DNA of 64,000 nt from contig CAWBGK010000017.1 in the NCBI GenBank assembly GCA_963788305.1, positions 124,001 to 188,000 of the forward strand, written 5' to 3'. Below the pieces are notes generated by a model. It ran no database searches, was not told the origin of the DNA, and saw only the letters and a list, made by a program, of their open reading frames with translations. This DNA is from UTCFX2 sp963788305. Its GTDB lineage: Bacteria > Chloroflexota > Anaerolineae > Anaerolineales > UBA4823. A program made the translations under genes and the position numbers. Positions 50,305 through 58,924 of this stretch are shown piece by piece. The stretch's first letter is position 1. Every line of letters starts with the position of its first letter.

Positions 50305-51465
50305 TCAAGGGGTAGGCGTTGTAACCAACCCAGTGCTCAACCAGCTGAAAACGCGCGGGTTGCTCACTGCTCCGGCAGGCTCCCAGACCGGATTGCCATC
50401 CGTATCTGTGCCGATCTGGCGTACCGGAACAACCCACCAGCGGATGACGTGCGGGACTCCATCATTCGGCAGGAAAGATCCGGGCACGTTAAATTTTGTG
50501 TCCGAAACATAATCCACCAGCCTGCGTCCGTCTTCCTGGGTCACATCTTCGAGCGTGACTGCATAAGCCTCGCTCGGGCGAAGCGCGCCAACTGCGGCCC
50601 ACTGCAACGTGATCAGCGCATTATTCAAACCAAATGGTGCGCCGTCTGGAGGCAGCAGGAGATTCACGGCGGCATAAGGCGGCGGCAATGTCGGTGTAGG
50701 GCTCGGGCCAGGTGTCGCGTTACGGCGGCAGAGTGGGATTACCAATACCTGCCCGTAGCGAACCACATCGTTCACCAAACCGTTATAATCTCGAAGTGCA
50801 TCTGAAGGGATGTTGTAATTCAAAGAAATTGCACTCAGGGTGTCATTTTCTTGAACTGTATATTCGAGCTTCTGGCAGGCTGCCTCCGTCGCGTCTGCGG
50901 GACTGAGCGTGGAGGTCGGTTGGGCAGTCGCAGTCGGAGTGGGCTGCGGGATCATCAGCTTCTGGTTTTCGTACAACGTGCTGCAATCGGCGGGCAGGTC
51001 GTTCTCGATAACAATACTTTGTATCGAAACGTTGAAGCTGTAAGCGATCGAGCCGCATGTGTCGCCAAGATTGACCGTATAGACGAACGGCGTTGGGCTG
51101 GGTTCTGGGGTCCAGGTTGCAGTAGGTGTGACCGGAGTTGGCGAAAGCGTCGGGGTCTCGGTGAGCGTTGCCGTTGGAGAAGCCGTCGCTTCAAGGGTCT
51201 GGGCAGCAGTTGAATTCAGCGCCAGATAGACAAGAATCGCGCCTGTCGCCAGGAATAGAGCCAATAAACCTATGATTGCCGGTAAGCTGAGCGTGAGCTC
51301 AGGCATGCGCGTACCTTGAATATGCTTCTGCGCACGCGAGCCGGTTTCTTTTCCTGTTCCTGTGAGGTCAGTCCCACAGACCAGACAGCGCGCCGCATCG
51401 ATGCTTATGCGCGTACCGCAAGTTGGACAGATTTGTGTGGGAGTTGATTTTGATTCAGGACTCAT
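50305..51465 (-). CDS. Zinc-ribbon, single-helix protein with two LysM domains
   Basis: 386 residues in an inside-out layout. The N-terminus has a CxxC pair zinc ribbon (Cys13, 16, 27, 30; 'CPTCG', 'CLVCG'), then a membrane helix near 57-82. A Thr/Pro-rich linker leads to two LysM modules: 'YTVNLGDTCGSIAYSFNVSIQSIVIEND' and 'YTVQENDTLSAISLNYNIPSDALRDYNGL'. A C-terminal domain of about 110 residues ('YAVTLEDVTQEDGRRLVDYVSDTKF') looks like a fibronectin/Ig-type sandwich. LysM should bind peptidoglycan or another GlcNAc polymer outside, while the ribbon stays in the cytoplasm. Function otherwise unknown. Confidence 0.85.
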   Translation of the reverse strand: MSPESKSTPTQICPTCGTRISIDAARCLVCGTDLTGTGKETGSRAQKHIQGTRMPELTLSLPAIIGLLALFLATGAILVYLALNSTAAQTLEATASPTATLTETPTLSPTPVTPTATWTPEPSPTPFVYTVNLGDTCGSIAYSFNVSIQSIVIENDLPADCSTLYENQKLMIPQPTPTATAQPTSTLSPADATEAACQKLEYTVQENDTLSAISLNYNIPSDALRDYNGLVNDVVRYGQVLVIPLCRRNATPGPSPTPTLPPPYAAVNLLLPPDGAPFGLNNALITLQWAAVGALRPSEAYAVTLEDVTQEDGRRLVDYVSDTKFNVPGSFLPNDGVPHVIRWWVVPVRQIGTDTDGNPVWEPAGAVSNPRVFSWLSTGLVTTPTP

Positions 51466-51568
51466 AAAAATGTCTTTCGACCGTGGCGATTATACCAGCC
51501 TTTAGTCATTCGTCAATCAGACGATCTTAATCTAAATCCCATTGAAAAAGCCATCATTGGCTTGATGG

Positions 51569-51574
51569 TATACT
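51569..51574 (+). promoter_or_regulatory. -10 box candidate very close to hemW
   Basis: TATACT ends only 4 nt before ATG 51579 and 10 nt before a second in-frame ATG at 51585. No ribosome binding site is visible, so a leaderless transcript is possible. No clear -35. Confidence 0.45.
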
Positions 51575-51578
51575 CAAA

Positions 51579-52799
51579 ATGACAATGACTCCAATCAGCA
51601 TCTACTTGCATATCCCCTTCTGCACGCACCGCTGCGGATATTGTGACTTCAATACCTACGCCGGGATCGAATCGCTCATCCCGGATTACGCATCCGCCCT
51701 GTGTGTAGAAATTCAGTCGGTCGCCTCGGCCTCCCCTCCCGATCTGCAGGTTCAGACGGTATTCTTCGGCGGCGGCACCCCTTCCCTGCTGCCTTTAAAA
51801 TCCGTCGAAGACATTATCGGTCAGCTTAACCGCTCGTTCAACATACTTTCTGACGCAGAAATCTCGCTCGAAGCTAATCCCGGCACGCTCTCGCACGAAT
51901 ACCTGTTCGGCCTGTTTGAATTGGGAGTGAACCGGATTTCTTTGGGTGTGCAGTCTGCCAATCCGGACGAGCTGCGCCTGTTGGAACGAATCCACGATTT
52001 CCCGGCGACCATCCAGAGCGCCGCCTGTGTGCGCAAGGCGGGCTTTCGACAGCTGAACCTGGATTTGATCTTCGGCCTGCCCGAACAATCCTTGGATGCC
52101 TGGCAGCATACCCTTAAGCATGCGCTGGCCCTCCTTCCTGAACACCTTTCGCTTTATGCGCTCAGCCTGGAGAGCGGTACCCCTTTTGGACGCTGGGCAG
52201 CTCGCGGGCTCATCTCGACTCCTGATCCCGACCTTTCTGCGGATATGTATGAATGGTCATCGGAAGTGTTAGCTAATAATGGCTATGCGCAATATGAGAT
52301 TTCCAACTGGGCGAAGTTGTCCCCGAGCGAACAAATTTCCGCCACCGACTCTCCCGCTTTCGCCTGCCGTCACAACCTGCAGTACTGGCGAAATCTCCCT
52401 TACCTCGGTTTCGGCGCCGGCGCGCACGGATATGCGGCTGGAGTCCGCACGGCCAACCTGCTGGCGCCATCCGCATACATCAAACGACTCGGCACAATCC
52501 CAGAAGCGAGACCTCCATTTCCATTCTCACCAGCAAATGAGACCAGGACTTCGATCAATACCCAAACTGAGATTGGAGAGACGATGATGATGGGACTCCG
52601 ATTAACCCGTGAAGGCATTTCGGAGGAGGTTTTTTATAACAGATTTCATTCCAACCTCGCTGAGATTTTCCCTGAACAGATCGACCGTTTGATCCAGTGG
52701 GATTTGCTCGAGTGGGCATCGAGCCATTCGAGGCGCATCCTGAGGCTGACAGGGCGCGGCCGGCTGCTCGGCAACCAAGTCTTCGCCGAATTCATCTGA
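51579..52799 (+). CDS. hemW: HemW-like radical SAM heme chaperone
   Basis: 406 residues. Radical SAM cluster 'HIPFCTHRCGYCDFNTY' with CxxxCxxC, where the F-x-N-x-Y context is typical of HemW; coproporphyrinogen oxidase HemN differs. 'VFFGGGTPSLLP' and 'RISLGVQSANPDELRLLERIHD' bind SAM; 'QLNLDLIFGLPEQSLDAWQHTLKHAL', 'EISNWA' and a C-terminal 'MMMGLRLTREGISEEVFYNRF' follow. HemW delivers heme to respiratory proteins; oxygen-independent CPO activity is not expected from these features. The frame is intact. Confidence 0.9.
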   Translation: MTMTPISIYLHIPFCTHRCGYCDFNTYAGIESLIPDYASALCVEIQSVASASPPDLQVQTVFFGGGTPSLLPLKSVEDIIGQLNRSFNILSDAEISLEANPGTLSHEYLFGLFELGVNRISLGVQSANPDELRLLERIHDFPATIQSAACVRKAGFRQLNLDLIFGLPEQSLDAWQHTLKHALALLPEHLSLYALSLESGTPFGRWAARGLISTPDPDLSADMYEWSSEVLANNGYAQYEISNWAKLSPSEQISATDSPAFACRHNLQYWRNLPYLGFGAGAHGYAAGVRTANLLAPSAYIKRLGTIPEARPPFPFSPANETRTSINTQTEIGETMMMGLRLTREGISEEVFYNRFHSNLAEIFPEQIDRLIQWDLLEWASSHSRRILRLTGRGRLLGNQVFAEFI

Positions 52800-52813
52800 T
52801 CTTCGTATCCCAA

Positions 52814-53827
52814 TCACATCTTGCGCTTAAGCAGCTTATTCGCCAGCTCAACCAGGGCATCGCCTGCCTCACCCTTCGGCTTGGCCTCTGCCAGGGCCTG
52901 CAGGGCATCGTGTGTCAACCGGTCTGACTGCTCCTGGACATACGCCAGGGACCCTTCTGCTTCAAGCTGCGCAGCCAGATCAACTACTTCATCGGGTTGG
53001 ATGGGTCCTTGACTCCAGCGAGCCGCAAACGAGCCTCTGCGCCCCAAACCAAAAAGCACAGGCAGGGATTTCTTTCCGGAAACCAGGTCGCCTCCAGTTG
53101 ATTTCCCGGTGAGCGCCGAGTCGCCCCAAATCCCCAATTGATCGTCCTGCACCTGGAAAGCCAATCCAAGCAGCTCGCCAAACCTGCGGTATGCCTCGCA
53201 GGCCTCCGGTTTCGCTTGCGCAGCCAGCGCACCAATTTTTGTGCAAGCAGATATCAGCGCCGCTGTTTTCCCTGCTACCATCGGCCAATAATCCGCCTCA
53301 GTCAGATCACGGCGCAGTTCATACGAGAGGTCAAGATATTGGCCCTGGGTCAGATGCAGGCAGGTTTCCTGTAATGTCCGGGCAGCTGCCAGTCCCGCAT
53401 CCTCAGAGACTGTTTCCGCCAGCCCAAAAATCGCCAGCTGGGCCAACGAGAACAAGGTGTCACCAGCATTCAATGCTTGTGGGACTCCCCAGATGGACCA
53501 GACTGTTTGCCTGCCGCGGCGCATGGAGCTACAGTCTTCGATGTCATCATGGACGAGCGAGAAATTATGGACCAGCTCTACAGCTACAGCGCCTGGAATT
53601 GCCTTCCGCCAGTCTCCACCTGCAGAGTCTGCGCTCAGCAAAACTAAAAGCGGTCGGATGCGCTTTCCGCGTGCTTCTGGTCCGGCGCCAGGTCCCTCCC
53701 ATCCCATATGGTAAGCCAGCATCTGGAGAAGGCCATCGAGATGCGGCTCGCGGTACTTGAATACGAAGCGCTTGAGCTCGTCTTCGAGCTCCGGAAGCAT
53801 GGTCTCGGAAATTCGGTTCAGGCTCAT
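52814..53827 (-). CDS. Polyprenyl diphosphate synthase (short-chain type)
   Basis: Extends allylic diphosphates with IPP. 337 residues. First Asp-rich motif 'LVHDDIEDCSSMRRGRQTVW' (DDxxD), second 'LAFQVQDDQLGIWGD' (DDxxG variant), plus 'GKRIRPLLVLLS' and 'VAGKTAALISACTKIGALAA'. The second motif normally reads DDxxD; here it ends in Gly, seen in some IDS proteins, so product length or activity could differ. It lies 44 nt downstream of the type 2 IPP isomerase in the same orientation, making an isoprenoid operon. Confidence 0.9.
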   Translation of the reverse strand: MSLNRISETMLPELEDELKRFVFKYREPHLDGLLQMLAYHMGWEGPGAGPEARGKRIRPLLVLLSADSAGGDWRKAIPGAVAVELVHNFSLVHDDIEDCSSMRRGRQTVWSIWGVPQALNAGDTLFSLAQLAIFGLAETVSEDAGLAAARTLQETCLHLTQGQYLDLSYELRRDLTEADYWPMVAGKTAALISACTKIGALAAQAKPEACEAYRRFGELLGLAFQVQDDQLGIWGDSALTGKSTGGDLVSGKKSLPVLFGLGRRGSFAARWSQGPIQPDEVVDLAAQLEAEGSLAYVQEQSDRLTHDALQALAEAKPKGEAGDALVELANKLLKRKM

Positions 53828-53871
53828 TTTTTCATCCCTTTTTTTATCTTGAAGAGACGGGTATGGCTGTC

Positions 53872-54906
53872 TTATTGCGGGATTTTGATGAGCTGTGTCT
53901 GCTGAAGATGAGCCAGATTTGCTGCACCCGCTGCGAACATGCAGACCTGGATTTCACGTTCAACTTCACGGATCATCAGGATCGTTTCCTCAACGGATCT
54001 GGCGGCTGCTTTCAGGAATGGTCCAGCCATCCCGCCCAGCTGTGCACCCAAGGCAATGCATTTGGCGATATCCACACCCGAGCGCAGTCCTCCGGACGCA
54101 AATACCCTCAAATCCGGCGCGACCTTGCGCACGTTCAGGATTGCATCGCTGGTAGGGATCCCCCATTCAACGAACGCGGCAGCCAGACGCGCCTTGCTTG
54201 CGTCCTGCGCCCTGTGCATCTCGACCTGGGACCAGGATGTGCCGCCGGCGCCAGCAACATCGATAGCCGATACCCCTGAATTCGCCAACAACCGGACATC
54301 CGCCTCGGAAAAACCCCAGCCGACCTCTTTGGCGATGACCGGGACCTGAATTTCTCGGCAGATGCTTTCGATCTTCCCTGCCAATCCCGCGAAGCGGGTA
54401 TCGCCGTCTTGCTGGACGGCTTCCTGGAGAGCATTCAGATGAAGGATCAACGCGTCGGCTTCTATCATCTCGACCGCTCTGCGGCACTGATCGATGCCGT
54501 AGCTGTAGTTGAGCTGCACGGCGCCCAGATTCGCAAACAGCAGGATTTCAGGTGCAAACGAGCGGACCTGGAATGAGCGTGCTGTCTCCGGGTATTCGAT
54601 CGCCGAGCGCTGCGAGCCGACCCCCATGGCGATCCCGCACTGCTGAGCTGCCTGGGCAAGCGTCCGGTTGATCCCTTCTGCTTGATTGGTCCCCCCCGTC
54701 ATCGAAGAGATCAGCAGCGGCAGGCGCAGCTGACGACCGAAAAGCTCCTGTCCAGGGTCAACTGCCTCCAGGTCCAATTCTGGGAGAGCCCGGTGGGCAA
54801 AGCGGTATCGCTCCAACCCAGTCGTGAGGCCAGAGGAGACGTCCTCATCGAGGTTGATCCGAATATGATCCGATTTTCGCGAACCGATCGGCGTAACTTC
54901 TGCCAT
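53872..54906 (-). CDS. fni: Type 2 isopentenyl-diphosphate delta-isomerase (FMN)
   Basis: Interconverts IPP and DMAPP with reduced FMN. 344 residues, normal for the family. Begins 'RKSDHIRINLDEDV' like other IDI-2; 'LPLLISSMTGGT' and 'GIAMGVGSQRSAIE' bind FMN; 'LHLNALQEAVQQDGDTRF' contains the conserved N and Q/E positions; 'PVIAKEVGWGFS', 'AIDVAGAGGTSWSQVE' and 'VFASGGLRSGVDIAKCIALGA' complete the TIM barrel. It supplies DMAPP to the prenyl synthase encoded next. Confidence 0.95.
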   Translation of the reverse strand: MAEVTPIGSRKSDHIRINLDEDVSSGLTTGLERYRFAHRALPELDLEAVDPGQELFGRQLRLPLLISSMTGGTNQAEGINRTLAQAAQQCGIAMGVGSQRSAIEYPETARSFQVRSFAPEILLFANLGAVQLNYSYGIDQCRRAVEMIEADALILHLNALQEAVQQDGDTRFAGLAGKIESICREIQVPVIAKEVGWGFSEADVRLLANSGVSAIDVAGAGGTSWSQVEMHRAQDASKARLAAAFVEWGIPTSDAILNVRKVAPDLRVFASGGLRSGVDIAKCIALGAQLGGMAGPFLKAAARSVEETILMIREVEREIQVCMFAAGAANLAHLQQTQLIKIPQ

Positions 54907-55054
54907 GATCCAGTGTTCCTCGTATGGAAGTTATCTTACCAGCCTGAATCAGGCCTGTCAACCAGATCAATTGGCTTTGGGATTCCCAGCTGGTTAAATA
55001 ACTTTGAAATTATCATTCAGGCAATCTAACCCATTGCAGCGGACGAAATCAGGC

Positions 55055-55082
55055 TTGACAGATTAGGCCGCATGGTTACAAT
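55055..55082 (+). promoter_or_regulatory. Sigma-70 promoter of acpP
   Basis: TTGACA (55055-55060), 16-nt spacer, TACAAT (55077-55082). Transcription should begin about 55089, leaving a leader with GGAGG before ATG 55124. Confidence 0.8.
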
Positions 55083-55123
55083 TGGGGCTGATCGCCAAAC
55101 CTATGTTCGATGGAGGATATTGT

Positions 55124-55360
55124 ATGGCAGACACTCTTAGCGAGATCAAAGCAGTCATCGTTGAGCTGCTGAACGTTGATGAGACCAAGGTCACCCGAGA
55201 AGCCCGCTTCCGAGAAGAGCTGGAAGCCGATTCGCTCGACCTGGTTGAGCTGATTATGGCCTTTGAAGACAAGTTCGGTGGGGAAATTTCGGACGAGGAC
55301 GCCCAGAAGATCGTCACAGTCGGTGATGCGGTCGATTACGTCGATTCCCACATGAAGTAA
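55124..55360 (+). CDS. acpP: Acyl carrier protein
   Basis: 78 residues from ATG 55124 (GGAGG upstream; an earlier in-frame start at 55082 overlaps the promoter and is rejected). Acidic four-helix protein with the phosphopantetheine serine in 'LEADSLDLVELIMAFEDKF', and 'AQKIVTVGDAVDYVDSHMK' at the end. It carries acyl chains for fatty-acid synthesis. No fab genes are adjacent. Confidence 0.96.
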   Translation: MADTLSEIKAVIVELLNVDETKVTREARFREELEADSLDLVELIMAFEDKFGGEISDEDAQKIVTVGDAVDYVDSHMK

Positions 55361-55380
55361 ACACTCCACCAGATGATAAA

Positions 55381-55412
55381 GGTTTTTGGGTGGTTGCTGC
55401 CGCCCAAAAACC
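55381..55412. terminator. Hairpin between convergent acpP and sucD
   Basis: GGTTTTTGGGTGG (55381-55393) with CCGCCCAAAAACC (55400-55412), 13 bp with one G-U pair and a 6-nt loop. No T-run outside the stem. Confidence 0.7.
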
Positions 55413-55465
55413 CTTATCTCTCATCCAAATGTCGGTGGATCTGCAGCGCTAGCGCTGCATTTTCG

Positions 55466-56335
55466 TTAACAGCACTTCAACAAATCGGGGATTTCTTCGG
55501 GGTGCCTGGCCACCTGCACGCCGGCTTCCTTCAGGGCGTTTATCTTCTCCTCCGCCGTCCCCGCACCGCCTTCGATGATCGCGCCGGCATGACCCATCCG
55601 CTTTCCTGGAGGCGCGGTCTGCCCGGCGATGAAGCTCACCACAGGTTTAGTCATCTTGTCGAGGATAAAATCTGCGGCGCGTTCTTCGTCGGTACCGCCA
55701 ATCTCACCGATCATGACGATCTTCTCAGTCTGCGGATCTTCTTCGAACATCTGCAGGCAGTCTATAAAATTGGTCCCGTTGATTGGATCGCCGCCAATTC
55801 CCACGCATGTGCTCACTCCCATATTTACCAGCTTCAAAGCGTATAAAACCTCGTAGGTCAGTGTACCAGAGCGTGATACCACGCCGACATTCCCTGGGAT
55901 CGAGATGTTGCCCGGAATGATCCCGACCTTGCATTCGCCGGGTGTCAGCAGACCAGGGCAGTTCGGGCCAACCATCCGAATCTGCTTCTGGTCCAGGTAT
56001 TCGCGGACTCGCATCATGTCCTGGACCGGGACGCCTTCGGTGATGCAGACGATCAGCGGGATCCCCGCATCAGCAGCTTCGAAGACCGCATCGGGGGTAA
56101 ATCGAGCCGGGACGAAGATCACGCTCGCGTTTGCGCCGGTCGCCTCGACCGCCATTTTGATAGAGTCAAAAACCGGGACCTTGCCTCCCAGCACCCATTC
56201 ACCGCCTTTGCCGGGGGTAACACCGGCGACCACGTTGGTCCCATAAGCGACCATCTGCTCGGTGTGGAACAATCCTTCGTTTCCGGTGATCCCCTGCACC
56301 AACAAGCGTGTGTAATTGTTGATCAATATGCTCAT
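55466..56335 (-). CDS. sucD: Succinyl-CoA synthetase, alpha subunit
   Basis: With SucC converts succinyl-CoA to succinate with nucleotide triphosphate formation. 289 residues from ATG 56335, preceded by GGAGG inside the end of sucC. CoA-binding 'LLVQGITGNEGLFHTEQMVAYGTNVVAGVTPGKGG', 'MVGPNCPGLLTPGE', 'VGVVSRSGTLTYE', 'GIGGDPINGTNFIDCL' and the phosphohistidine in 'GKRMGHAGAIIEGGAGTAEEK'. The frame is intact. It is 4 nt after sucC. Confidence 0.96.
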   Translation of the reverse strand: MSILINNYTRLLVQGITGNEGLFHTEQMVAYGTNVVAGVTPGKGGEWVLGGKVPVFDSIKMAVEATGANASVIFVPARFTPDAVFEAADAGIPLIVCITEGVPVQDMMRVREYLDQKQIRMVGPNCPGLLTPGECKVGIIPGNISIPGNVGVVSRSGTLTYEVLYALKLVNMGVSTCVGIGGDPINGTNFIDCLQMFEEDPQTEKIVMIGEIGGTDEERAADFILDKMTKPVVSFIAGQTAPPGKRMGHAGAIIEGGAGTAEEKINALKEAGVQVARHPEEIPDLLKCC

Positions 56336-56339
56336 GGGT

Positions 56340-57476
56340 TCAGCCTCCCGTCGCCACAGCGACCGATTTCCTGGCAGCATCCGCCAACGTTTCTGCTGTG
56401 ATCATCTGGGCATCCGCCAGGATCTGGCGGCCCTCTTCGGCGTTCGTTCCGACCAGCCGAATCACCATCGGCACGCTGGTATGGACTTCATTCAAAGCCG
56501 CAAGGATACCCCGGGCAACCTCGTCTCCGCGCGTGATCCCTCCGAAGATGTTAAACAGGATCGCCTTGACATTCGGGTCGGCGAGGATGATCCTCAGCGC
56601 GGCTGCCACTTTGTCAGCAGAAGCACCTCCCCCGATGTCCAGGAAATTTGCCGGAGACCCGCCGAAAAGCTTGATGATGTCCATCGAAGTCATCGCCAGC
56701 CCGGCGCCGTTGACCATGCAACCGATATTCCCATCCAACTTGATAAATGAGAGCCCGTAGCGGCGCGCTTCGATTTCTGAAGGAGCTTCGACATCCAGGT
56801 CGCGCATCTCGGCCAGCGCAGGCTGCCGAAACAGGGCGTTATCGTCGATCAGCATTTTGCCGTCGACCGCCAGGAGCTGGTTATCACTGGTGATTACCAG
56901 CGGATTAATTTCCGCAAGCGTGGCGTCGCAGTCCAGGTAAGCCTGCCAAAGGCCGCGAGCGATCTGACCGAAGAGCCGCCAGTGCTCGCGCGGCAGGTCG
57001 ATCCCGGCAGCGATATCGCGGGCCTGGTAGTCGCGCAGCCCCAGCAGCGGATCGATATGAACCCGGATGATTTTCTCGGGGTTTATCCGGGCGACTTCCT
57101 CGATGTCGATTCCGCCGGCAGCAGATGCGATCATCACCGGACGGCGAGCGTTGCGGTCGTTGGTGATCCCAAAATAGATCTCTTTCTCGATATTTGCCGC
57201 CTCGTCGACCAGCACCTTGCGCACTGGAAGCCCCTTGATCTCCATCGCCAGGATCTGGGAGGCCAGATCTGCGGCCTCATCCGGGCTTTTCGCCAGCCGG
57301 ATCCCGCCGGCCTTGCCACGCCCGCCGACGAGCACCTGCGATTTAATCACGACGCGGCCGACCAGCTCTTTCGCAATTTGTTTCGCTTCATCTGCGGTCG
57401 CCGCCACCCGTCCCTTTGGGATCGGGATGCCGTACCTTGCAAAAATTTGTTTGGACTGATACTCATGCAGCTTCAT
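56340..57476 (-). CDS. sucC: Succinyl-CoA synthetase, beta subunit
   Basis: ATP-grasp subunit providing nucleotide specificity. 378 residues: 'MKLHEYQSKQIFARYGIPIPKGRVAATADEA', 'VVIKSQVLVGGRGKAGGIRLA', 'INPLVIT', 'KLDGNIGCMVNGAGLAMTSMDIIKLFGGSPANFLDIGGGA' and 'ILFNIFGGITRGDEVARGI'. GGAGAGA lies upstream of the ATG. The frame is intact. It is followed by sucD; together they form a two-gene operon. Confidence 0.96.
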   Translation of the reverse strand: MKLHEYQSKQIFARYGIPIPKGRVAATADEAKQIAKELVGRVVIKSQVLVGGRGKAGGIRLAKSPDEAADLASQILAMEIKGLPVRKVLVDEAANIEKEIYFGITNDRNARRPVMIASAAGGIDIEEVARINPEKIIRVHIDPLLGLRDYQARDIAAGIDLPREHWRLFGQIARGLWQAYLDCDATLAEINPLVITSDNQLLAVDGKMLIDDNALFRQPALAEMRDLDVEAPSEIEARRYGLSFIKLDGNIGCMVNGAGLAMTSMDIIKLFGGSPANFLDIGGGASADKVAAALRIILADPNVKAILFNIFGGITRGDEVARGILAALNEVHTSVPMVIRLVGTNAEEGRQILADAQMITAETLADAARKSVAVATGG

Positions 57477-57928
57477 GCAAGCAGTCTCTCCGTAGGATCA
57501 GGATGGGTCTGGTTTTTCTCCCTATAGGGTGATTATATCATTTTGGGTGGTGGCGGTTGGCTTTTACCTTTTAGAATTTAACAGTTAGCATTTTTCTACT
57601 GATGTTAGTCAGTTGAAAACCTTTCAGTCATGATGGTAAAGGTAAGCTCAAACTTTATATCTGAATAATTGAATTACATTATTTCCGCCTACCTTGTGTT
57701 TTCGTACCCTTCCAACTGGAATGTCCTGCTGCCTCTTCTCAGATCACCCCGATCGTTATAAAAATCCAGTTGGCATCCCACTGTCCAATCCCGATGATGC
57801 ATACCACTCACCTTATCCCTCAATTAGGACGTTTTGCCTGGACAAATTGACTTCGCTGGGCTCTACCGGCAGATTCCTGGGCAGGCTAGTTTTTTCCGTA
57901 TAGATTTTGTTGATGGGTTAAACGAGAA
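57477..57928. other. Intergenic region upstream of sucC, 452 bp
   Basis: AT-rich, no supportable coding sequence. On the minus strand TATAAT (plus positions 57532-57537) lies about 55 nt before the sucC start and is a likely -10 box; no good -35 is seen. Open frames on the plus strand have no recognisable content. I see no conserved RNA fold here. Confidence 0.5.
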
Positions 57929-57952
57929 AAGGCACAGCTGCCGCTGTGCCTT
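57929..57952 (-). terminator. Terminator of the tRNA-Gln gene
   Basis: Ten-bp stem, AAGGCACAGC (57929-57938) and GCTGTGCCTT (57943-57952), followed on the minus strand by TTCTCGTTT. It lies 6 nt after the tRNA 3' end. Confidence 0.8.
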
Positions 57953-57958
57953 CCCAGG

Positions 57959-58029
57959 CTGGGGATCGTGGATTCGAACCACGGCATACAGATTCAGAGT
58001 CTGCTGTCCTACCACTAGACGAATCCCCA
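57959..58029 (-). tRNA. tRNA-Gln (anticodon CUG)
   Basis: 71-nt cloverleaf on the minus strand: acceptor TGGGGAT/ATCCCCA, D arm GTCT-AGTGGTA-GGAC, anticodon arm GCAGA-CTCTGAA-TCTGT with anticodon CUG, T arm CGTGG-TTCGAAT-CCACG. The U1-A72 pair is typical of tRNA-Gln. CCA is not encoded. It lies near glnS in the window and upstream of the sucCD promoter region. Confidence 0.95.
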
Positions 58030-58065
58030 ACGTGCCGGGCATTTTACCACGAATGGGTCAGCCCG

Positions 58066-58924
58066 TCAAACCCGACCGGTTTTTCCCTTATCACCCTTGC
58101 TGCGGGTCAATCCTAACACGATCCCAAATACCAGCGTGGCGGTGAGCACGATCGCCGCTCCGGAGGCAATTCCCAGGTAATACGAAGCGTAGAGCCCAAT
58201 CACTCCCGCAGAGCGCGGCAAAAACCGCCGCCAGGACCATCATCACCGGCAGCCGGTTGGTCAGCAAGTAAGCAGTTGCTGCGGGGGTAACAAGCATCGC
58301 CACGACGAGTGCAACCCCGACCGTCTGAAGCGAGACAGCGACTGTGACCGCGATCAACGCAAGCAGCAGGTTGTTCAGCAGACCGACCGGCAGGCGGAGC
58401 GTCGCAGCCAGGATTGGATCGAATGAGAGCACCAGAAATTCCTTATAGAATGCGAAGACCACCAGCAGAACAAGCAGACCAAAAATCCCTGTGCGTAGGA
58501 CGTCTGTACCGGAAACGCCTAAGACATCTCCAAAGAGGAAGTGGCTCAGATCGACTGCATAGCTGCGAACGGTCGAGATGATCGCGATCCCCAAGCGCGA
58601 ACATCCCGGCGAAGATGATCCCAATCGCGGTGTCCTCTTTGATTTCGGCCTTCTTGCTGATCGCGCTAATCCCAAAAGAACTGACCAGGGCAGCCCCCAG
58701 CGCCCACCAGAAAAGCGTATCCCTGCTTCCACCGGAAAAGAGATAGCCCAACGCTACCCCTGGCAGGATAGTATGGGCAAGGGCGTCGCCGAAGAAAGCC
58801 ATCCCGCGCAGCACAACATAGGTGCCAACGACCGCGCAGACGATTCCGACGAGCACAGCGGCAGCCAGGCCGCGAAAATCATGAAAGCGTAGCCCAGCGG
58901 CTCGATCAGCCAGCTAATGAGCAT
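58066..58924 (-). CDS. Zn/Mn ABC transporter permease, three frame breaks
   Basis: Membrane subunit of a ZnuABC/MntABC-type metal importer, about 286 residues in several frames. Start 'MLISWLIEPLGYAFMI' at 58924, overlapping the ATPase stop by 11 nt. Then 'VLVGIVCAVVGTYVVLRGMAFFGDALAHTILPGVALGYLFSG', 'AVDLSHFLFGDVLGV', 'LLALIAVTVAVSLQTVGVALVVAMLVTPAATAYLLTNRLPVMM', and finally 'GVIGLYASYYLGIASGAAIVLTATLVFGIVLGLTR' ending at TGA 58066. Breaks lie near 58870, 58590 and 58215. The helix pattern is that of ABC-3 permeases; the metal is not certain. Confidence 0.88.

Noticed and set aside
49759..50805. Long open frame of 348 codons on the plus strand
   Set aside because: It runs in an alternative frame through gltA, across a terminator, and antisense to the LysM protein; the product is Arg/Cys-rich and unlike any family.
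57694..58145. Small plus-strand open frames between sucC and the metal transporter
   Set aside because: They overlap the tRNA-Gln and its terminator and have no recognisable content.
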